A stretch of 64,000 bases of DNA from Galbibacter marinus (GCF_000300875.1 NZ_AMSG01000012.1:20456-84455); one strand, 5' to 3'; numbered from the stretch's first letter, positions 1 through 10,959 are shown. The notes: a model not told the origin generated them from the sequence alone. Made by a program: numbers and translations.

Positions 1-313
1 CTTTCAGGTCATAAAGCTCTAGAGCTTGACCAAGGTCAATATCTGAATCACTACCTACACCCTTCTCAAGCTGAATCAAAGCCATAATAGCGTAATTGAC
101 AATTCCAATAAATTCAGAAACCTCTCCTTCTTCTACTTTCTGTACTTCATTATCTTGAATCGAACGAATTCGCTGTGCTTTGATAAAAATTTGATCTGTA
201 AAAGACGGCAAACGCAGTATACGCCATGCACTACCATAGTCTTTCATTTTTTTTTCAAACAAGTCCCGACAAAGTTCAATGACCTCATCATATTGTTTTG
301 ATGTATTATGCAT
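1..313 (-). CDS. DUF1599 domain protein, partial (C-terminus outside window)
   Basis: The reading frame opens with an ATG at 311-313 on the minus strand and runs off the left edge, giving about 104 residues. It begins MHNTSKQYDEVIELCRDLFE and continues with a segment of the type KDYGSAWRILRLPSFTDQ and later EFIGIVNYAIMALIQLEKG. I recognise this as the DUF1599 family, small proteins of unknown biochemical role that in Flavobacteriaceae usually lie divergently next to folP, as here. Family recognition is from memory. The gene is cut only by the window edge; nothing suggests that it is broken. Confidence 0.8.
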   Translation of the reverse strand, partial: MHNTSKQYDEVIELCRDLFEKKMKDYGSAWRILRLPSFTDQIFIKAQRIRSIQDNEVQKVEEGEVSEFIGIVNYAIMALIQLEKGVGSDSDIDLGQALELYDLK

Positions 314-438
314 AAGTTTACTCCTATTTTGCGTAAATTTCGCTTAAAATTTCCAATGGTCAAAGCCGAAGAGCTAATCTTTCAAAAGTTGATCGTTGTA
401 AAAAAGTCACATAGCATAAAATTAAATACCACATTTAG

Positions 439-1278
439 ATGACTATCAACTGTAAGGGCAGTCTAATTGACCTAACTATCCCAAGAGTAATGGGGATTTT
501 GAACGTTACCCCCGACTCGTTTTACGACGGAGGTAAGTACACCAAAGAGACCTCCATTTTAAAGCGTGTAGAAACCATTTTAGACCAAGGAGCTACCTTT
601 ATTGATTTAGGGGCCTACAGCAGTCGCGCAGGAGCAAATCAAGTAAGTCAGCAAGAAGAAATTCAAAGAAGCGTCCCTATAACAAAACTGATTTTAAAGC
701 ATTTTCCAGATGCCTTAATTTCAGTGGACACCTTTAGATCTGAAGTCGCTAGGCAAAATATCGAAAGCGGTGCAAGCCTCATTAACGACATCTCTGGTGG
801 TTTATTAGACCCACAGATGCTTCCTACGGTTGGAAAACTTCAAGTCCCCTATATCTTAATGCACATGAAGGGTGACCCAAAGACCATGCAACAGAACACC
901 CAATACAACAATTTAATCAAAGACCTGCTGTATTATTTTTCTGAGCGTATTGCAGAGGCACGCTCACATAAGATAAACGACATTATAGTAGACCCAGGAT
1001 TTGGCTTTGCTAAATCGTTAGATCAAAATTATGAACTCATGGCCAAGCTGGACCTTCTACATATTTTAAAACTTCCTTTGTTTGTAGGTATAAGTAGAAA
1101 ATCAATGATCTACAATTTACTTGGGACGGATCCCAAAGAGGCCTTAAATGGCACAACGAGTTTAAATACTTTAGCTTTAGATAAAGGCGCTCATATTCTA
1201 AGGGTCCATGATGTCAAACCAGCCATAGAATGTGTCAAAATCCATCAGATGATTAAAACTAACAACACAGAGATTTAA
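439..1278 (+). CDS. folP: Dihydropteroate synthase
   Basis: FolP condenses para-aminobenzoate with hydroxymethyl-dihydropterin pyrophosphate in folate synthesis in the cytoplasm. The 279-residue product shows the family signatures in order: MGILNVTPDSFYDGG near residue 18 (pterin/pABA loop 1), DLGAYSSRAGA near 57, SVDTFRSEVA near 96, NDISGG near 116, DPGFGFAKS near 185 and GISRKSM near 217 (the region carrying the sulfonamide-relevant residues). Length is normal. It starts 125 bp from the divergent DUF1599 gene and is followed after 89 bp by cdaA, a folP-cdaA pairing common in the phylum. There is no Shine-Dalgarno, as expected here. Confidence 0.96.
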   Translation: MTINCKGSLIDLTIPRVMGILNVTPDSFYDGGKYTKETSILKRVETILDQGATFIDLGAYSSRAGANQVSQQEEIQRSVPITKLILKHFPDALISVDTFRSEVARQNIESGASLINDISGGLLDPQMLPTVGKLQVPYILMHMKGDPKTMQQNTQYNNLIKDLLYYFSERIAEARSHKINDIIVDPGFGFAKSLDQNYELMAKLDLLHILKLPLFVGISRKSMIYNLLGTDPKEALNGTTSLNTLALDKGAHILRVHDVKPAIECVKIHQMIKTNNTEI

Positions 1279-1367
1279 AAACAATAATTTGGTTACAAAT
1301 TCACGCCATAAGTTAATTATCCTGTACCAATAATATTTTTTTTAAATTTACCTAAAAACCGAGCAAT

Positions 1368-2153
1368 TTGGAACTATTTGATTTTGTAGAGATAAAGGTG
1401 GTAGACATCATCGACATTTTTTTAGTCGCATTTCTATTTTATTACGTCTATAAATTAGTCAAGGGTACAGTAGCCATCAATATCCTTATGGGAATTGTAG
1501 TGATTTACATCATTTACTGGCTAACAGAGGCCTTAAACATGCGTATTTTAAGTAACATTCTCGGCAATTTCATCGGCGCTGGATTTTTCGCCCTATTAGT
1601 AGTCTTCCAACAGGAAATACGCAAATTTCTACTTATGGTTGGTTCCACCAATTTCAGAGGGAAAAATGGTTTGCTAAAACACTTTAGTTTTATGCGACAA
1701 GATACCACAACGGTGGAGACCAATGTAGATGCGATTATTTCTGCTTGTGAAAAAATGAGCATGAGCCGCACCGGGGCACTTATAGTTATTGAAAGAAACA
1801 ACTCCCTTGAATTCGTAAAACATACTGGTGACTATATGGATATAGAGGTCAATCAACCCATTTTAGAAAGTATCTTTTATAAAAACAGTACGCTTCACGA
1901 TGGCGCTATAATAATCGAAGGCAATAGAATTGTAGCCACTCGAGCCATTTTACCCGTTTCAAACGAACGTAACATTCCACTACGTTTTGGACTAAGACAT
2001 CGTGCCGCCATTGGTGTTACAGAAAAAACAGATGCTGTTTCCATTGTGGTTAGTGAAGAAAATGGCCAGATTTCATATATGAAAAATGGAGAGTTCGTCT
2101 TATTTGAGACCTTGGAGAATTTAAAAAATCAAATCCTCGAAGACCTTTCCTAA
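1368..2153 (+). CDS. cdaA: Membrane-bound diadenylate cyclase CdaA
   Basis: It makes the second messenger cyclic di-AMP from two ATP. The 261-residue protein has three N-terminal membrane segments (about residues 12-28, 33-55 and 66-80) followed by a DisA_N catalytic domain. Both catalytic motifs are present: DGA at 178-180, within LHDGA, and RHRAA at 210-214. The start is a TTG at 1368; the next residues ELFDFVEIKVVDIIDIFLVA match how this family begins, so I accept it. It probably shares a transcript with folP. No CdaR or GlmM gene lies nearby, unlike in Firmicutes. The alternative name in databases is TIGR00159 family protein. Confidence 0.93.
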   Translation: MELFDFVEIKVVDIIDIFLVAFLFYYVYKLVKGTVAINILMGIVVIYIIYWLTEALNMRILSNILGNFIGAGFFALLVVFQQEIRKFLLMVGSTNFRGKNGLLKHFSFMRQDTTTVETNVDAIISACEKMSMSRTGALIVIERNNSLEFVKHTGDYMDIEVNQPILESIFYKNSTLHDGAIIIEGNRIVATRAILPVSNERNIPLRFGLRHRAAIGVTEKTDAVSIVVSEENGQISYMKNGEFVLFETLENLKNQILEDLS

Positions 2154-2214
2154 AAAGATGGATGAGTAAGAGTTCATTGTGATACTGTGAAATAAACTGC
2201 TTTTCTATTATTTT

Positions 2215-3984
2215 TTAAACAGCCTCTTCAGCTAAAAATTGTACCTCGTACAAGTTCTTATAATAACCGTCTTGTTTTTTAAGTAGCTCTTTGTGGGTCC
2301 CAGATTCTACGATTTTCCCACCATCCATAACGATGATCTTATCCGCCTTTTTAACCGTAGTTAGTCGATGCGCGATAACAATCGAAGTTCTTCCTTTGGT
2401 TATTTTATCTGTGGCTGTTTGAATTAAACGCTCCGAATATCCATCCACAGAAGAGGTAGCCTCATCTAACACTAGTATACTTGGATTACTCACATAAGCC
2501 CTCAAAAAGGCAATTAACTGGCGCTGTCCACTAGATAACATGCTGCCTCGCTCCTTCACATTATAATGATATCCACCAGGAAGGCTATCGATAAACTTAT
2601 GAATCCCAATTTCCTTAGCCGCCTGAATGACATCAGCCTCCTTAATTTCAGGATCCATCAGGGTGATATTATTAAGAATAGTATCGGCAAATAAGAACAC
2701 ATCCTGAAGGACCACCGCAATCTGAGATCGCAAGGATTCTACCGTATAATCTTTGATATCTACCCCATCAATAGTAATGCTCCCTTGGTTAATATCATAA
2801 AATCGATTTAATAAGTTTATGATCGTTGACTTACCAGCCCCCGTCGCCCCGACAATAGCAATAGTCTGCCCTGGATTGACCTTTAAAGAAATCCCGTGCA
2901 GCACTTCTTCATCCTTCACATAACCAAAGCGAACTCCATTCATTACAATCTCTCCTTTGAAGGTATCTGCCTTAAGAACCCCTTCGTTTTGCACCTTACT
3001 TTTGGTATCGAGTACATCAAAGACCCTGTTGGAGGCTACCATACCCATCTGTAGGGTATTAAATTTATCAGCAATCTGTCTAAGTGGTCTAAAGATCATA
3101 CTCGAGAGCATAATGAACATAAAGATGTTCCCTAAATCATCCGCACCTCCGACAACAGATCGCAATCCACCATACCAAACTATAAGACCCGTAGTTACCG
3201 CTGACATCAATTCGACCACTGCAATAAATATAGAGTTATACCAGACTGTATTAATCCAAGCCTTTTTGTGCCGTGAATTAATTTCTTCAAAGCGCTCATA
3301 CTCCCCTTTTTCACGTACAAATAATTGTACGATCTTCATTCCCGTTAATCGTTCTTGAACATAGGAATTTAAGTTAGAAACCTCTTTACGGACCTCCACA
3401 AAAGCTTTCTTCATAGCTTTTTGAAAAAGTCTTGTCGCATACAACATAAGGGGAAGAATACCGAATACGATCAATGATAATTGCCAATCAAAATATATCA
3501 TCACACTAGCTACCACAATCATCTTAAGCACATCACTGACAATCATAAACAAACCATCACTAAAGATAGCGGCGATTCGTTCAATATCACTAACGGCACG
3601 GGTGACCAATACTCCTACAGAAGAATTATTAAAATATTCCATTCGAAAGCGCATCATATGCTTAAATAACTTCTCTCGGATATCTTTGATTACTGATTGT
3701 CCTAGCCAGTTGGCGTAATAGATAAATGAAAGCTGACTTATCACCTCAAGGATCAGTGCCGCTACCATGTAGATCACAAAAAGCAACAAGCCATTGGCAT
3801 CCTTAGTGAGCACATAATCATCTACGGTATATTTTAAGAGAATAGGACGTACAGATGAGAATACAGAAAGCATGATCGCAGCAAACCCTACAGCGAAAAA
3901 TATTAAGCGGTAAGGCCTGGCATATTGCATTAACCGCCGGAATAATCTAAAATCGAATTTCTGTTTACTTTTATCTGAACTCAT
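2215..3984 (-). CDS. ABC exporter, fused permease and ATPase (MsbA/MdlB type)
   Basis: A half-size ABC exporter of 589 residues that should work as a homodimer in the inner membrane. Residues 1 to about 320 form a six-helix type-IV permease domain; the ATPase follows with Walker A GATGAGKST near residue 380, the signature LSSGQ near 481, Walker B ILVLDEA near 500 and the H-loop IVIAHRL. This domain plan fits lipid A flippase MsbA or a multidrug exporter; sequence alone does not decide the substrate. The start ATG is 6 bp downstream of the truA stop, so the two genes form one leftward operon. It converges with cdaA across a 61 bp spacer without a clear terminator. Confidence 0.9.
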   Translation of the reverse strand: MSSDKSKQKFDFRLFRRLMQYARPYRLIFFAVGFAAIMLSVFSSVRPILLKYTVDDYVLTKDANGLLLFVIYMVAALILEVISQLSFIYYANWLGQSVIKDIREKLFKHMMRFRMEYFNNSSVGVLVTRAVSDIERIAAIFSDGLFMIVSDVLKMIVVASVMIYFDWQLSLIVFGILPLMLYATRLFQKAMKKAFVEVRKEVSNLNSYVQERLTGMKIVQLFVREKGEYERFEEINSRHKKAWINTVWYNSIFIAVVELMSAVTTGLIVWYGGLRSVVGGADDLGNIFMFIMLSSMIFRPLRQIADKFNTLQMGMVASNRVFDVLDTKSKVQNEGVLKADTFKGEIVMNGVRFGYVKDEEVLHGISLKVNPGQTIAIVGATGAGKSTIINLLNRFYDINQGSITIDGVDIKDYTVESLRSQIAVVLQDVFLFADTILNNITLMDPEIKEADVIQAAKEIGIHKFIDSLPGGYHYNVKERGSMLSSGQRQLIAFLRAYVSNPSILVLDEATSSVDGYSERLIQTATDKITKGRTSIVIAHRLTTVKKADKIIVMDGGKIVESGTHKELLKKQDGYYKNLYEVQFLAEEAV

Positions 3985-3990
3985 TAATTT

Positions 3991-4734
3991 TTATAAAAAA
4001 ACATTCTTTGGGTATTGAACTTCCGTCAAATAAAGTCCTTGAGCTGGAACAGAAACTCCTGCCTGCCTCCTATCTTTACTCGCTAAAACTTCTTTAAATT
4101 GAGCAATACTACATCGATCTAAGCCCACTTCTAACAAGGTCCCGACTACGGCTCTGACCATATTTCTAAGAAATCTGTCGGCAGTAATATTGAAAACTAA
4201 CAAAGAGCCTTCTTCTTGCCAATAAGCCTTTTGAACATCACAAATATAGGTTTTTACATCGGTGTTTGATTTGGAAAAACATTGAAAATCTTCCGTCTCA
4301 AGTAAAATTTCAGCAGCCTTATTCATCGCAGCAATATCCAGGTCTGCCCTTAAATAATACGCATAATCAAATAAGAACGGATCTTTAAAAGAGGTCACCC
4401 AATAGGCATAACTGCGTCTTACGGCATCAAAACGCGCATGCGCGTGGTCATTCACAGGGTAAATATCTTTAATAGCAATATCTTTTGGCAAAAAGCTGTT
4501 GAGTTGATACACCAATGCTTTAGTGTCAATAGCTTCACTTATATCGAAATGCGCATACATCAGACGTGCGTGAACGCCTGCATCCGTACGACCAGCCCCA
4601 AGAATACTTATATTTTCTCTTAACAGAGTGGACAGAGCCTTTTCAATGGTCTGCTGCACGGTGACGGCATTGGGTTGGGTTTGCCAACCATGGTAATGCT
4701 TACCATTATATGAAAGCGCAATAAAATATCTCAA
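3991..4734 (-). CDS. truA: tRNA pseudouridine(38-40) synthase TruA
   Basis: TruA converts uridines 38-40 of the tRNA anticodon arm to pseudouridine. The 247-residue protein carries the catalytic aspartate D51 in the motif GAGRTDAGVHA, preceded by YNGKHYHGWQTQ, and ends with the FLRNMVRAVVGTLLEVG segment that is diagnostic for the family. The start codon is TTG at 4732-4734: translation from there gives MRYFIALSYNG, which is the usual N-terminus, and no ATG is available upstream. It is the first gene of an operon with the ABC exporter; a well-formed promoter lies 27 bp upstream. Confidence 0.95.
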   Translation of the reverse strand: MRYFIALSYNGKHYHGWQTQPNAVTVQQTIEKALSTLLRENISILGAGRTDAGVHARLMYAHFDISEAIDTKALVYQLNSFLPKDIAIKDIYPVNDHAHARFDAVRRSYAYWVTSFKDPFLFDYAYYLRADLDIAAMNKAAEILLETEDFQCFSKSNTDVKTYICDVQKAYWQEEGSLLVFNITADRFLRNMVRAVVGTLLEVGLDRCSIAQFKEVLASKDRRQAGVSVPAQGLYLTEVQYPKNVFL

Positions 4735-4761
4735 TTAAAACCCTATTTTTGTAACAGAAAA

Positions 4762-4790
4762 CAAAGATACCAATTATTTGAAGAGCACAA
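4762..4790 (-). promoter_or_regulatory. Promoter of the truA-ABC exporter operon
   Basis: On the minus strand there is TTG (4788-4790), an 18 bp spacer, then TATCTTTG (4762-4769). This fits the Bacteroidota primary sigma factor consensus (TTG, 17-23 bp, TAnnTTTG). Predicted transcription start is near 4757, leaving a 5' leader of about 22 nt before the TTG start of truA. Confidence 0.6.
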
Positions 4791-4867
4791 TTAGCAGCAA
4801 TTGTTTTAACAAAACAAAAACTTTAAAGATTTCATAAGTGCTTTTAGGTCAAATGCCAAACTTTTAT

Positions 4868-5365
4868 ATGCAAAAGATTTTATTACTATCAGACACTCAT
4901 GGACACATCGACGATAAGATCTTAAAGTATGTAAAACAGGCGGATCAGGTGTGGCACGCTGGTGATATTGGCAGTCTTGAGGTTACCGATGCTATAAAAG
5001 CTATTAAACCACTGAAAGCCGTTTACGGCAATATCGATAATTCGACCATACGAACAGAATTCCCAGAGGAAGTTCGATTTACATGTGAAGGTGTGGATGT
5101 TTGGATGATCCACATTGGTGGTTACCCAAACCGTTACACCCCAAATATTCGCGAAAGAATCAAATCGAATCCCCCCAAACTCTTTATATGTGGGCATTCC
5201 CATATTTTAAAAGTACAATGGGATAAGAAGCTCAATCTACTGCATATGAATCCAGGGGCTGTCGGTCAATACGGAATTCATAAAATCCGCACCATGCTAC
5301 GATTTGTAATCGATAATACGGAGGTCAAATCTTTAGAAATTATCGAGCTAGATAAAAGAAATTAA
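4868..5365 (+). CDS. YfcE/MJ0936-type metallophosphoesterase
   Basis: A small calcineurin-like phosphoesterase of about 165 residues. Metal-ligand motifs are visible: LLSDTHG at the N-terminus (D-x-H), HAGDIGS (GD-x), YGNID (GN), MIHIGGYP and ICGHSH, closing with MNPGAVG. Members of this group hydrolyse phosphodiesters with Mn2+ or Ni2+; the natural substrate is unknown. I chose the ATG at 4868, which gives MQKILLLSDTHG, because the family starts just before this strand. An in-frame ATG at 4853 and a GTG at 4838 are possible but add residues without family support. The DUF4197 lipoprotein gene follows 48 bp downstream on the same strand. Confidence 0.88.
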   Translation: MQKILLLSDTHGHIDDKILKYVKQADQVWHAGDIGSLEVTDAIKAIKPLKAVYGNIDNSTIRTEFPEEVRFTCEGVDVWMIHIGGYPNRYTPNIRERIKSNPPKLFICGHSHILKVQWDKKLNLLHMNPGAVGQYGIHKIRTMLRFVIDNTEVKSLEIIELDKRN

Positions 5366-5413
5366 ATAACCGCTATATAAGCACATAAAATTGTTAAACA
5401 AAAAAATCAATAA

Positions 5414-6133
5414 ATGAAAAAAACAGTACAATTCTTCATCATCAGTTTACTTGTTCTCGGCAGCTTTTCTGGGTGTACAAGTATGCAAACAGGCACAAAT
5501 TCCAACGCCGTTTTGGGGGCGGTTAAAGGTGTATTAACCAATGGAACTTCAAAGGCATTTAACATTTTCTCAGATTCCAATGCCTTTATGACCAATGCTC
5601 TAATTGAAGCCGCATTACCTAAAGAAATAAAAGAGATAAATGCCAAGTTGGAGTCTTTGGGGTTATCACATATTGTAGAGAAAGAAAAACAATACATTAG
5701 TCAAATCGCAAATGCCTCTATTACAACAGCGCGCCCAATTGTCAAACAAGCTATTGAGCAAATGACCCTTTCAGATGCTGTAGGGATAGTTTCCGGAGGC
5801 AATGGAGCAGCCACCAACTATCTAAGAACAACCACTGAGACTAAACTACAAACTGCCATAAGCCCTCTTGTTCATACCCAAACAGAAAAACTAGGGGTAA
5901 ACACCCTTTTAAATAACGCACTTGGTGGACAAAATGGAACCCTCAACGCTATACTGGGCACAGTATTAGGCACTGGAAGCAATCAAAACACTACAGAACT
6001 ATTAAACGATGCAATAACCCAACAACTTATTGAAGGGCTCTTTAACATCGTAGAAGATGTAGAAAATGATACAAGAGCAAATCCGAGTAATTTACTGAAT
6101 TCCGTTTTGGGAACAACTACCAAAAATCAATAG
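5414..6133 (+). CDS. DUF4197 family lipoprotein
   Basis: A 239-residue exported protein. The N-terminus is a lipoprotein signal with a basic start, a hydrophobic core and a lipobox ending in C21 (GSFSGC). The mature part has the DUF4197 pattern: an ALIEAALPKEIKEINAKLESLG segment, then a helical region with SDAVGIVSGGNGAATNYLRTTTETKL and a closing helix rich in leucine and asparagine. DUF4197 proteins are widespread periplasmic or outer-membrane lipoproteins of unknown function; the recognition is from memory. The asparagine-rich tail (LNNALGGQNGTLNAILGTVLGTG) looks low-complexity. It may be cotranscribed with the phosphoesterase, but nothing ties their roles together. Confidence 0.82.
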   Translation: MKKTVQFFIISLLVLGSFSGCTSMQTGTNSNAVLGAVKGVLTNGTSKAFNIFSDSNAFMTNALIEAALPKEIKEINAKLESLGLSHIVEKEKQYISQIANASITTARPIVKQAIEQMTLSDAVGIVSGGNGAATNYLRTTTETKLQTAISPLVHTQTEKLGVNTLLNNALGGQNGTLNAILGTVLGTGSNQNTTELLNDAITQQLIEGLFNIVEDVENDTRANPSNLLNSVLGTTTKNQ

Positions 6134-6170
6134 TTAGAATATTAAAAAGTAATCGGTCTAAAAGGAGAGC

Positions 6171-6485
6171 TTAAGCCTCTCCTGTTGGACCAAAGTTCAA
6201 TGGGATTGGAGGCTGCTCATAATCCTTAATTTCCCCATGATTGCTCTCAAAACGCTGCACATTATCATGAAGTGCCTTTAGAAATCTCTTGGCGTGTTGT
6301 GGGGTAAGAATAATACGACTTTTCACCTTTGCCTTAGGTCTACCGGGCATAATACTTACAAAATCAACCACAAATTCAGAAACAGAATGATTTATGATGG
6401 CTAAGTTCGCATAGGTTCCTTCCGCAGTTACATCATCTATTTCGATATTGATTTGATTTTTATTTTGTTCTTTTTGATCGCTCAT
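6171..6485 (-). CDS. DUF3467 domain protein
   Basis: A 104-residue soluble protein with the DUF3467 pattern: IDDVTAEGTYANLAIINHSVSEFVVDF, then PKAKVKSRIILTPQHAKRFLKAL and a C-terminal helix with EIKDYEQPPIPLNFG. Function is unknown. Genes of this family regularly sit directly downstream of rpoC in Flavobacteriaceae, as here, but in this window a strong terminator separates it from rpoC, so it is probably expressed separately. The last codons overlap a hairpin formed by AGGAGAG and CTCTCCT at about 6160-6182, possibly a weak shared terminator with the converging DUF4197 gene. Confidence 0.85.
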   Translation of the reverse strand: MSDQKEQNKNQINIEIDDVTAEGTYANLAIINHSVSEFVVDFVSIMPGRPKAKVKSRIILTPQHAKRFLKALHDNVQRFESNHGEIKDYEQPPIPLNFGPTGEA

Positions 6486-6543
6486 AATTCATGTTTTTGA
6501 GAGAACTAAAGGTACTAAGATCTCAGCAATATTAGAGAAGATT

Positions 6544-6582
6544 TAAAAAAAATAACCCTAGAGAAAATCTCCAGGGTTATTA
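6544..6582 (-). terminator. Terminator of the rpoBC operon
   Basis: Reading the minus strand just after the rpoC stop (6607), AATAACCCT and GAGA pair with TCTC and AGGGTTATT around a short loop, and a run of eight or more T follows. This is a classical intrinsic terminator, placed 25 nt after rpoC. Confidence 0.9.
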
Positions 6583-6606
6583 ATTTATCAAACACTTATT
6601 AATTTA

Positions 6607-9600
6607 CTAGAAATTAACGTGTTGTTGTTTGCTTGCCATGATCTCATCGTACTCTTCCTTAGATCCTACAATAATATTATCGTAATCTCTCATTCCGGTA
6701 CCTGCTGGGATTCTATGACCAACAATAACATTTTCTTTAAGTCCTTCAAGACCATCGACCTTACCGCTAACCGCTGCCTCGTTTAACACCTTAGTAGTTT
6801 CCTGGAAGGAAGCTGCTGAGATAAAGGACTTGGTTTGAAGTGAAGCTCTTGTAATACCTTGAAGAATTGGCGTTGCAACCGCTGGAACAGCATCTCTAGC
6901 TTCCACCAATTGTTTATCTGCTCTCTTAAGTACAGAATTCTCATCTCTGAGCATTCTAGGTGTAATGATCTGACCTGCTTTTAAGTTTTGTGACTCACCA
7001 GCATCCTCGACAACCTTCATACCAAAGATTCTATCATTTTCTTCAATGAAATCATCTTTATGTACTAATTGTTGCTCAAGGAAGGTTGTATCTCCAGAAT
7101 CGTTGATACTTACCTTACGCATCATCTGACGTACAACTACCTCAAAGTGCTTGTCATTAATTTTCACCCCTTGTAAACGATATACTTCCTGTACCTCATT
7201 TACCAGGTACTGCTGAACAGCAGATGGCCCTTTAATTCTCAAAATATCTTCTGGTGTAATAGAACCATCAGATAGTGGCATACCTGCACGAACATAGTCA
7301 TTCTCCTGAACTAGGATCTGGTTAGATAATTTAACCAAGTACTTTTTAAGTTCTCCTAATTTAGATTCAACTATAATCTCACGGTTACCACGTTTTATCT
7401 TACCAAAGGAAACCACACCATCAATCTCACTTACCACTGCAGGGTTCGAAGGGTTACGCGCCTCGAAAAGCTCGGTAACTCTTGGTAAACCTCCAGTGAT
7501 ATCTCCTGCTTTAGAAGATCTTCTTGGAATCTTAACCAATACTTTACCTTCGGCCACTTTATCACCGTTATCTACCATGATATGCGCACCAACTGGTAAG
7601 TTGTAAGAACGTAAGGTTTCTCCTTTGCTATCTTTAATTAATAGCGTAGGAATAAGTTTTTTATTACGAGACTCAGAAATTACTTTCTCTTGGAAACCTG
7701 TCTGCTCATCAATTTCTACTTGGTAAGTAACTCCTTGTTCGATATTCTCATAAGCAATCTTACCTGAGAATTCAGAGATAATTACCGCGTTATATGGATC
7801 CCACTGACAAACCACATCACCTTTTGTTAATTTATCGCCATCCTTTTTGAAGATTTGCGAACCATAAGGAATGTTATTGGTTGCCAAAGTGATTCCAGTT
7901 TTCTCATCAATAAACTTGATTTCAGCTGTTCTGGAAATAACAATATCGACTGGCTTTTGTTCAGCGTCAACACCTTTAACAACTTTAAGATCATCGATCT
8001 CAACTTTACAATTGTATTTAGAAATGATCTTGTTATCCTCAGAGATGTTTCCTGCAATACCTCCAACGTGGAAGGTACGTAGGGTCAACTGAGTTCCTGG
8101 CTCACCGATGGACTGTGCAGCAACAACACCAACAGCCTCACCTTTTTGAACCATTTTCCCAGTAGCTAAGTTTCTACCGTAACATTTAGCACAAATACCT
8201 TGTTTAGCCTCACAAGTAAGCGGAGAACGTACATCCATACGCTCTAGTGGAGAAGCATTTACCTTTTTAACAATGGCATCTGTAATCTCTTCACCTGCAC
8301 CAACAATTAACTCTTCAGTTAACGGATCATACACATCATTTAAAGAAACACGTCCTGCAACTCTATCACCTAGAGACTCAACAATCTCGTCATTTTTCTT
8401 TAAGGCTTCTACTTCAACTCCTCTTAAGGTACCACAGTCAACAGTATTTACGATAACATCCTGTGATACATCCACTAAACGACGTGTCAGGTAACCAGCA
8501 TCCGCAGTTTTAAGTGCGGTATCCGCTAGTCCTTTACGAGCACCGTGCGTTGAGATAAAGTATTCCAAAATCGATAGACCTTCCTTAAAGTTAGAAAGAA
8601 TCGGATTTTCAATAATTTCACCACCACCAGCGGTAGATTTTTTAGGCTTAGCCATCAATCCACGCATACCAGTAAGCTGACGAATCTGCTCTTTAGAACC
8701 CCTTGCTCCAGAATCCAACATCATAAATACGGAGTTGAACCCTTGGTTATCCTCACGAATACGCTTCATAGCCATTTCGGTAAGCATCGCATTAGTAGAG
8801 GTCCAAACATCAATTACCTGATTATAACGCTCGTTATTGGTAATAAGTCCCATGTTATAGTTCATCATAATTCCGTCAACCTGTTGATTGGCATCCTGAA
8901 TCATGGTGTCCTTTTCAGCTGGGATAATAATATCACCTAAACTAAATGATAATCCACCTTTAAAAGCGAAGTTATACCCCATACTCTTAATCTTATCTAA
9001 GAAATCAGCAGTAGTTGGCACATCGGTTGCTTTTAAAATATTATGGATAATATCTCTAAGCGATTTTTTAGTCAATACCTCATTGATATATCCTGCATTT
9101 TCAGGAACCACTTCGTTGAATAGAACTCTACCCACCGTAGTTTCAATAATTTGAGGAACTAACTCTCCTTCTTCATTAAAGTCACGAGTACGAACCTTTA
9201 CAATAGCATTAAGTTCCACTTTCTTTTCGTTGAAAGCGATATTTACCTCATCCGCTGAGTAGAAAGTAAGCCCTTCTCCTTTAACGGCTCTCTCTGGAGT
9301 TGATTTTCTAGCTTTGGTCATATAATAAAGACCAAGAACCATATCCTGAGATGGTACTGTAATAGGAGAGCCATTTGCAGGGTTTAATATATTGTGAGAA
9401 GCCAACATTAACAACTGTGCCTCAAGGATAGCCTCTGGTCCTAATGGCAAGTGAACTGCCATTTGATCCCCGTCAAAATCCGCGTTAAAAGCGGTACACA
9501 CTAATGGGTGTAATTGTATAGCTTTTCCTTCGATTAGTTTAGGCTGGAAGGCCTGAATACCCAATCGGTGTAACGTAGGAGCACGGTTAAGTAATACAGG

Positions 9601-10908
9601 GTGTCCTTTAAGTACATTCTCAAGGATATCCCATACAACTGGCTCTCTTTTATCTATAATCTTTTTGGCAGATTTTACTGTCTTTACAATTCCTCTTTCG
9701 ATTAGTTTTCTAATGACAAAAGGTTTGTAAAGCTCCGCTGCCATATTCTTTGGAAGCCCACACTCATAAAGCTTCATCTCTGGACCTACAACAATAACAG
9801 AACGAGCAGAGTAATCAACACGTTTTCCTAGTAAGTTTTGACGAAAACGTCCTTGCTTACCTTTAAGAGAATCCGAAAGTGATTTTAGCGGTCTGTTTGA
9901 CTCGGTCTTAACAGCAGATGATTTTCTGGTGTTATCAAAAAGTGAATCAACAGATTCCTGAAGCATACGTTTTTCGTTTCTCAAAATCACCTCAGGTGCT
10001 TTGATTTCCATCAAACGCTTCAAACGGTTATTTCTGATAATAACACGTCTGTAAAGGTCATTGAGATCCGAAGTAGCGAAACGACCACCATCAAGTGGTA
10101 CTAATGGACGTAACTCTGGTGGAATCACCGGAACTACTTTCATGATCATCCATTCAGGCTTGTTCTCTCTATTCTTTTGAGATTCACGTAACGCTTCAAC
10201 AACTTGAAGACGTTTTAAAGCCTCAGTTTTACGTTGCTTAGAGGTTTCGTTGTTTGCCTTGTGTCTGAGTTCATAAGAAAGATCATCTAGATCAATTCTA
10301 GACAACAATTCGATCAAACACTCCGCCCCCATCTTAGCGATAAACTTATTAGGATCGTTATCCTCTAAGTATTGATTTTCTGCTGGAATGGTTTCTAAAA
10401 TATTCAAATACTCTTCCTCGGTAAGGAAGTCCATTTTTTGAACAGGATCACCATCTGCATTTTTAGCATCACCTGGTTGAATAACCACATAACGTTCGTA
10501 ATAAATAATCATGTCCAGCTTCTTGGAAGGTAATCCAAGAAGGTAACCGATTTTGTTAGGTAAAGAACGGAAATACCAAATATGAGCAACTGGAACCACT
10601 AAGTTAATGTGTCCAACGCGATCACGTCTTACTTTCTTTTCTGTTACTTCAACACCACATCGATCACAAACGATTCCTTTATAACGGATTCTTTTATATT
10701 TACCACAAGCACATTCATAATCCTTTACAGGTCCAAAGATACGCTCACAAAATAGACCGTCACGCTCTGGCTTATGGGTTCGGTAATTAATAGTTTCCGG
10801 TTTGAGAACCTCACCTCTGGATTCTCCTAGAATAGATTCCGGAGAGGCTAAACCGATTGAGATTTTATTAAATCTCTGTACTGTATTCTTATCTTTATTT
10901 CTAGCCAT
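6607..10908 (-). CDS. rpoC: DNA-directed RNA polymerase subunit beta'
   Basis: The largest RNA polymerase subunit, 1433 residues from the ATG at 10906-10908 ([15 protein letters not shown]). The frame extends 19 codons further upstream to a TTG, but the family starts at MARNK, so I use the ATG. The zinc-binding cysteines are C66, C68, C81 and C84. The catalytic magnesium motif NADFDGDQM occupies residues 475-483, with aspartates 477, 479 and 481. The second zinc site ([19 protein letters not shown]) and trigger loop region ([16 protein letters not shown]) are intact. It lies downstream of rpoB with a 90 bp gap that contains a strong hairpin, and ends at a good terminator. Confidence 0.98.
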   Translation of the reverse strand: MARNKDKNTVQRFNKISIGLASPESILGESRGEVLKPETINYRTHKPERDGLFCERIFGPVKDYECACGKYKRIRYKGIVCDRCGVEVTEKKVRRDRVGHINLVVPVAHIWYFRSLPNKIGYLLGLPSKKLDMIIYYERYVVIQPGDAKNADGDPVQKMDFLTEEEYLNILETIPAENQYLEDNDPNKFIAKMGAECLIELLSRIDLDDLSYELRHKANNETSKQRKTEALKRLQVVEALRESQKNRENKPEWMIMKVVPVIPPELRPLVPLDGGRFATSDLNDLYRRVIIRNNRLKRLMEIKAPEVILRNEKRMLQESVDSLFDNTRKSSAVKTESNRPLKSLSDSLKGKQGRFRQNLLGKRVDYSARSVIVVGPEMKLYECGLPKNMAAELYKPFVIRKLIERGIVKTVKSAKKIIDKREPVVWDILENVLKGHPVLLNRAPTLHRLGIQAFQPKLIEGKAIQLHPLVCTAFNADFDGDQMAVHLPLGPEAILEAQLLMLASHNILNPANGSPITVPSQDMVLGLYYMTKARKSTPERAVKGEGLTFYSADEVNIAFNEKKVELNAIVKVRTRDFNEEGELVPQIIETTVGRVLFNEVVPENAGYINEVLTKKSLRDIIHNILKATDVPTTADFLDKIKSMGYNFAFKGGLSFSLGDIIIPAEKDTMIQDANQQVDGIMMNYNMGLITNNERYNQVIDVWTSTNAMLTEMAMKRIREDNQGFNSVFMMLDSGARGSKEQIRQLTGMRGLMAKPKKSTAGGGEIIENPILSNFKEGLSILEYFISTHGARKGLADTALKTADAGYLTRRLVDVSQDVIVNTVDCGTLRGVEVEALKKNDEIVESLGDRVAGRVSLNDVYDPLTEELIVGAGEEITDAIVKKVNASPLERMDVRSPLTCEAKQGICAKCYGRNLATGKMVQKGEAVGVVAAQSIGEPGTQLTLRTFHVGGIAGNISEDNKIISKYNCKVEIDDLKVVKGVDAEQKPVDIVISRTAEIKFIDEKTGITLATNNIPYGSQIFKKDGDKLTKGDVVCQWDPYNAVIISEFSGKIAYENIEQGVTYQVEIDEQTGFQEKVISESRNKKLIPTLLIKDSKGETLRSYNLPVGAHIMVDNGDKVAEGKVLVKIPRRSSKAGDITGGLPRVTELFEARNPSNPAVVSEIDGVVSFGKIKRGNREIIVESKLGELKKYLVKLSNQILVQENDYVRAGMPLSDGSITPEDILRIKGPSAVQQYLVNEVQEVYRLQGVKINDKHFEVVVRQMMRKVSINDSGDTTFLEQQLVHKDDFIEENDRIFGMKVVEDAGESQNLKAGQIITPRMLRDENSVLKRADKQLVEARDAVPAVATPILQGITRASLQTKSFISAASFQETTKVLNEAAVSGKVDGLEGLKENVIVGHRIPAGTGMRDYDNIIVGSKEEYDEIMASKQQHVNF

Positions 10909-10959
10909 AATATATGGTGATAATGAATTAAGTGTAATTTGTATTACCTTTTTAACCTC

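Noticed and set aside
6160..6182. Hairpin AGGAGAG/CTCTCCT as a terminator for the DUF4197 gene
   Set aside because: No T run on either strand and it lies in the coding end of the DUF3467 gene; not strong enough for a separate entry.
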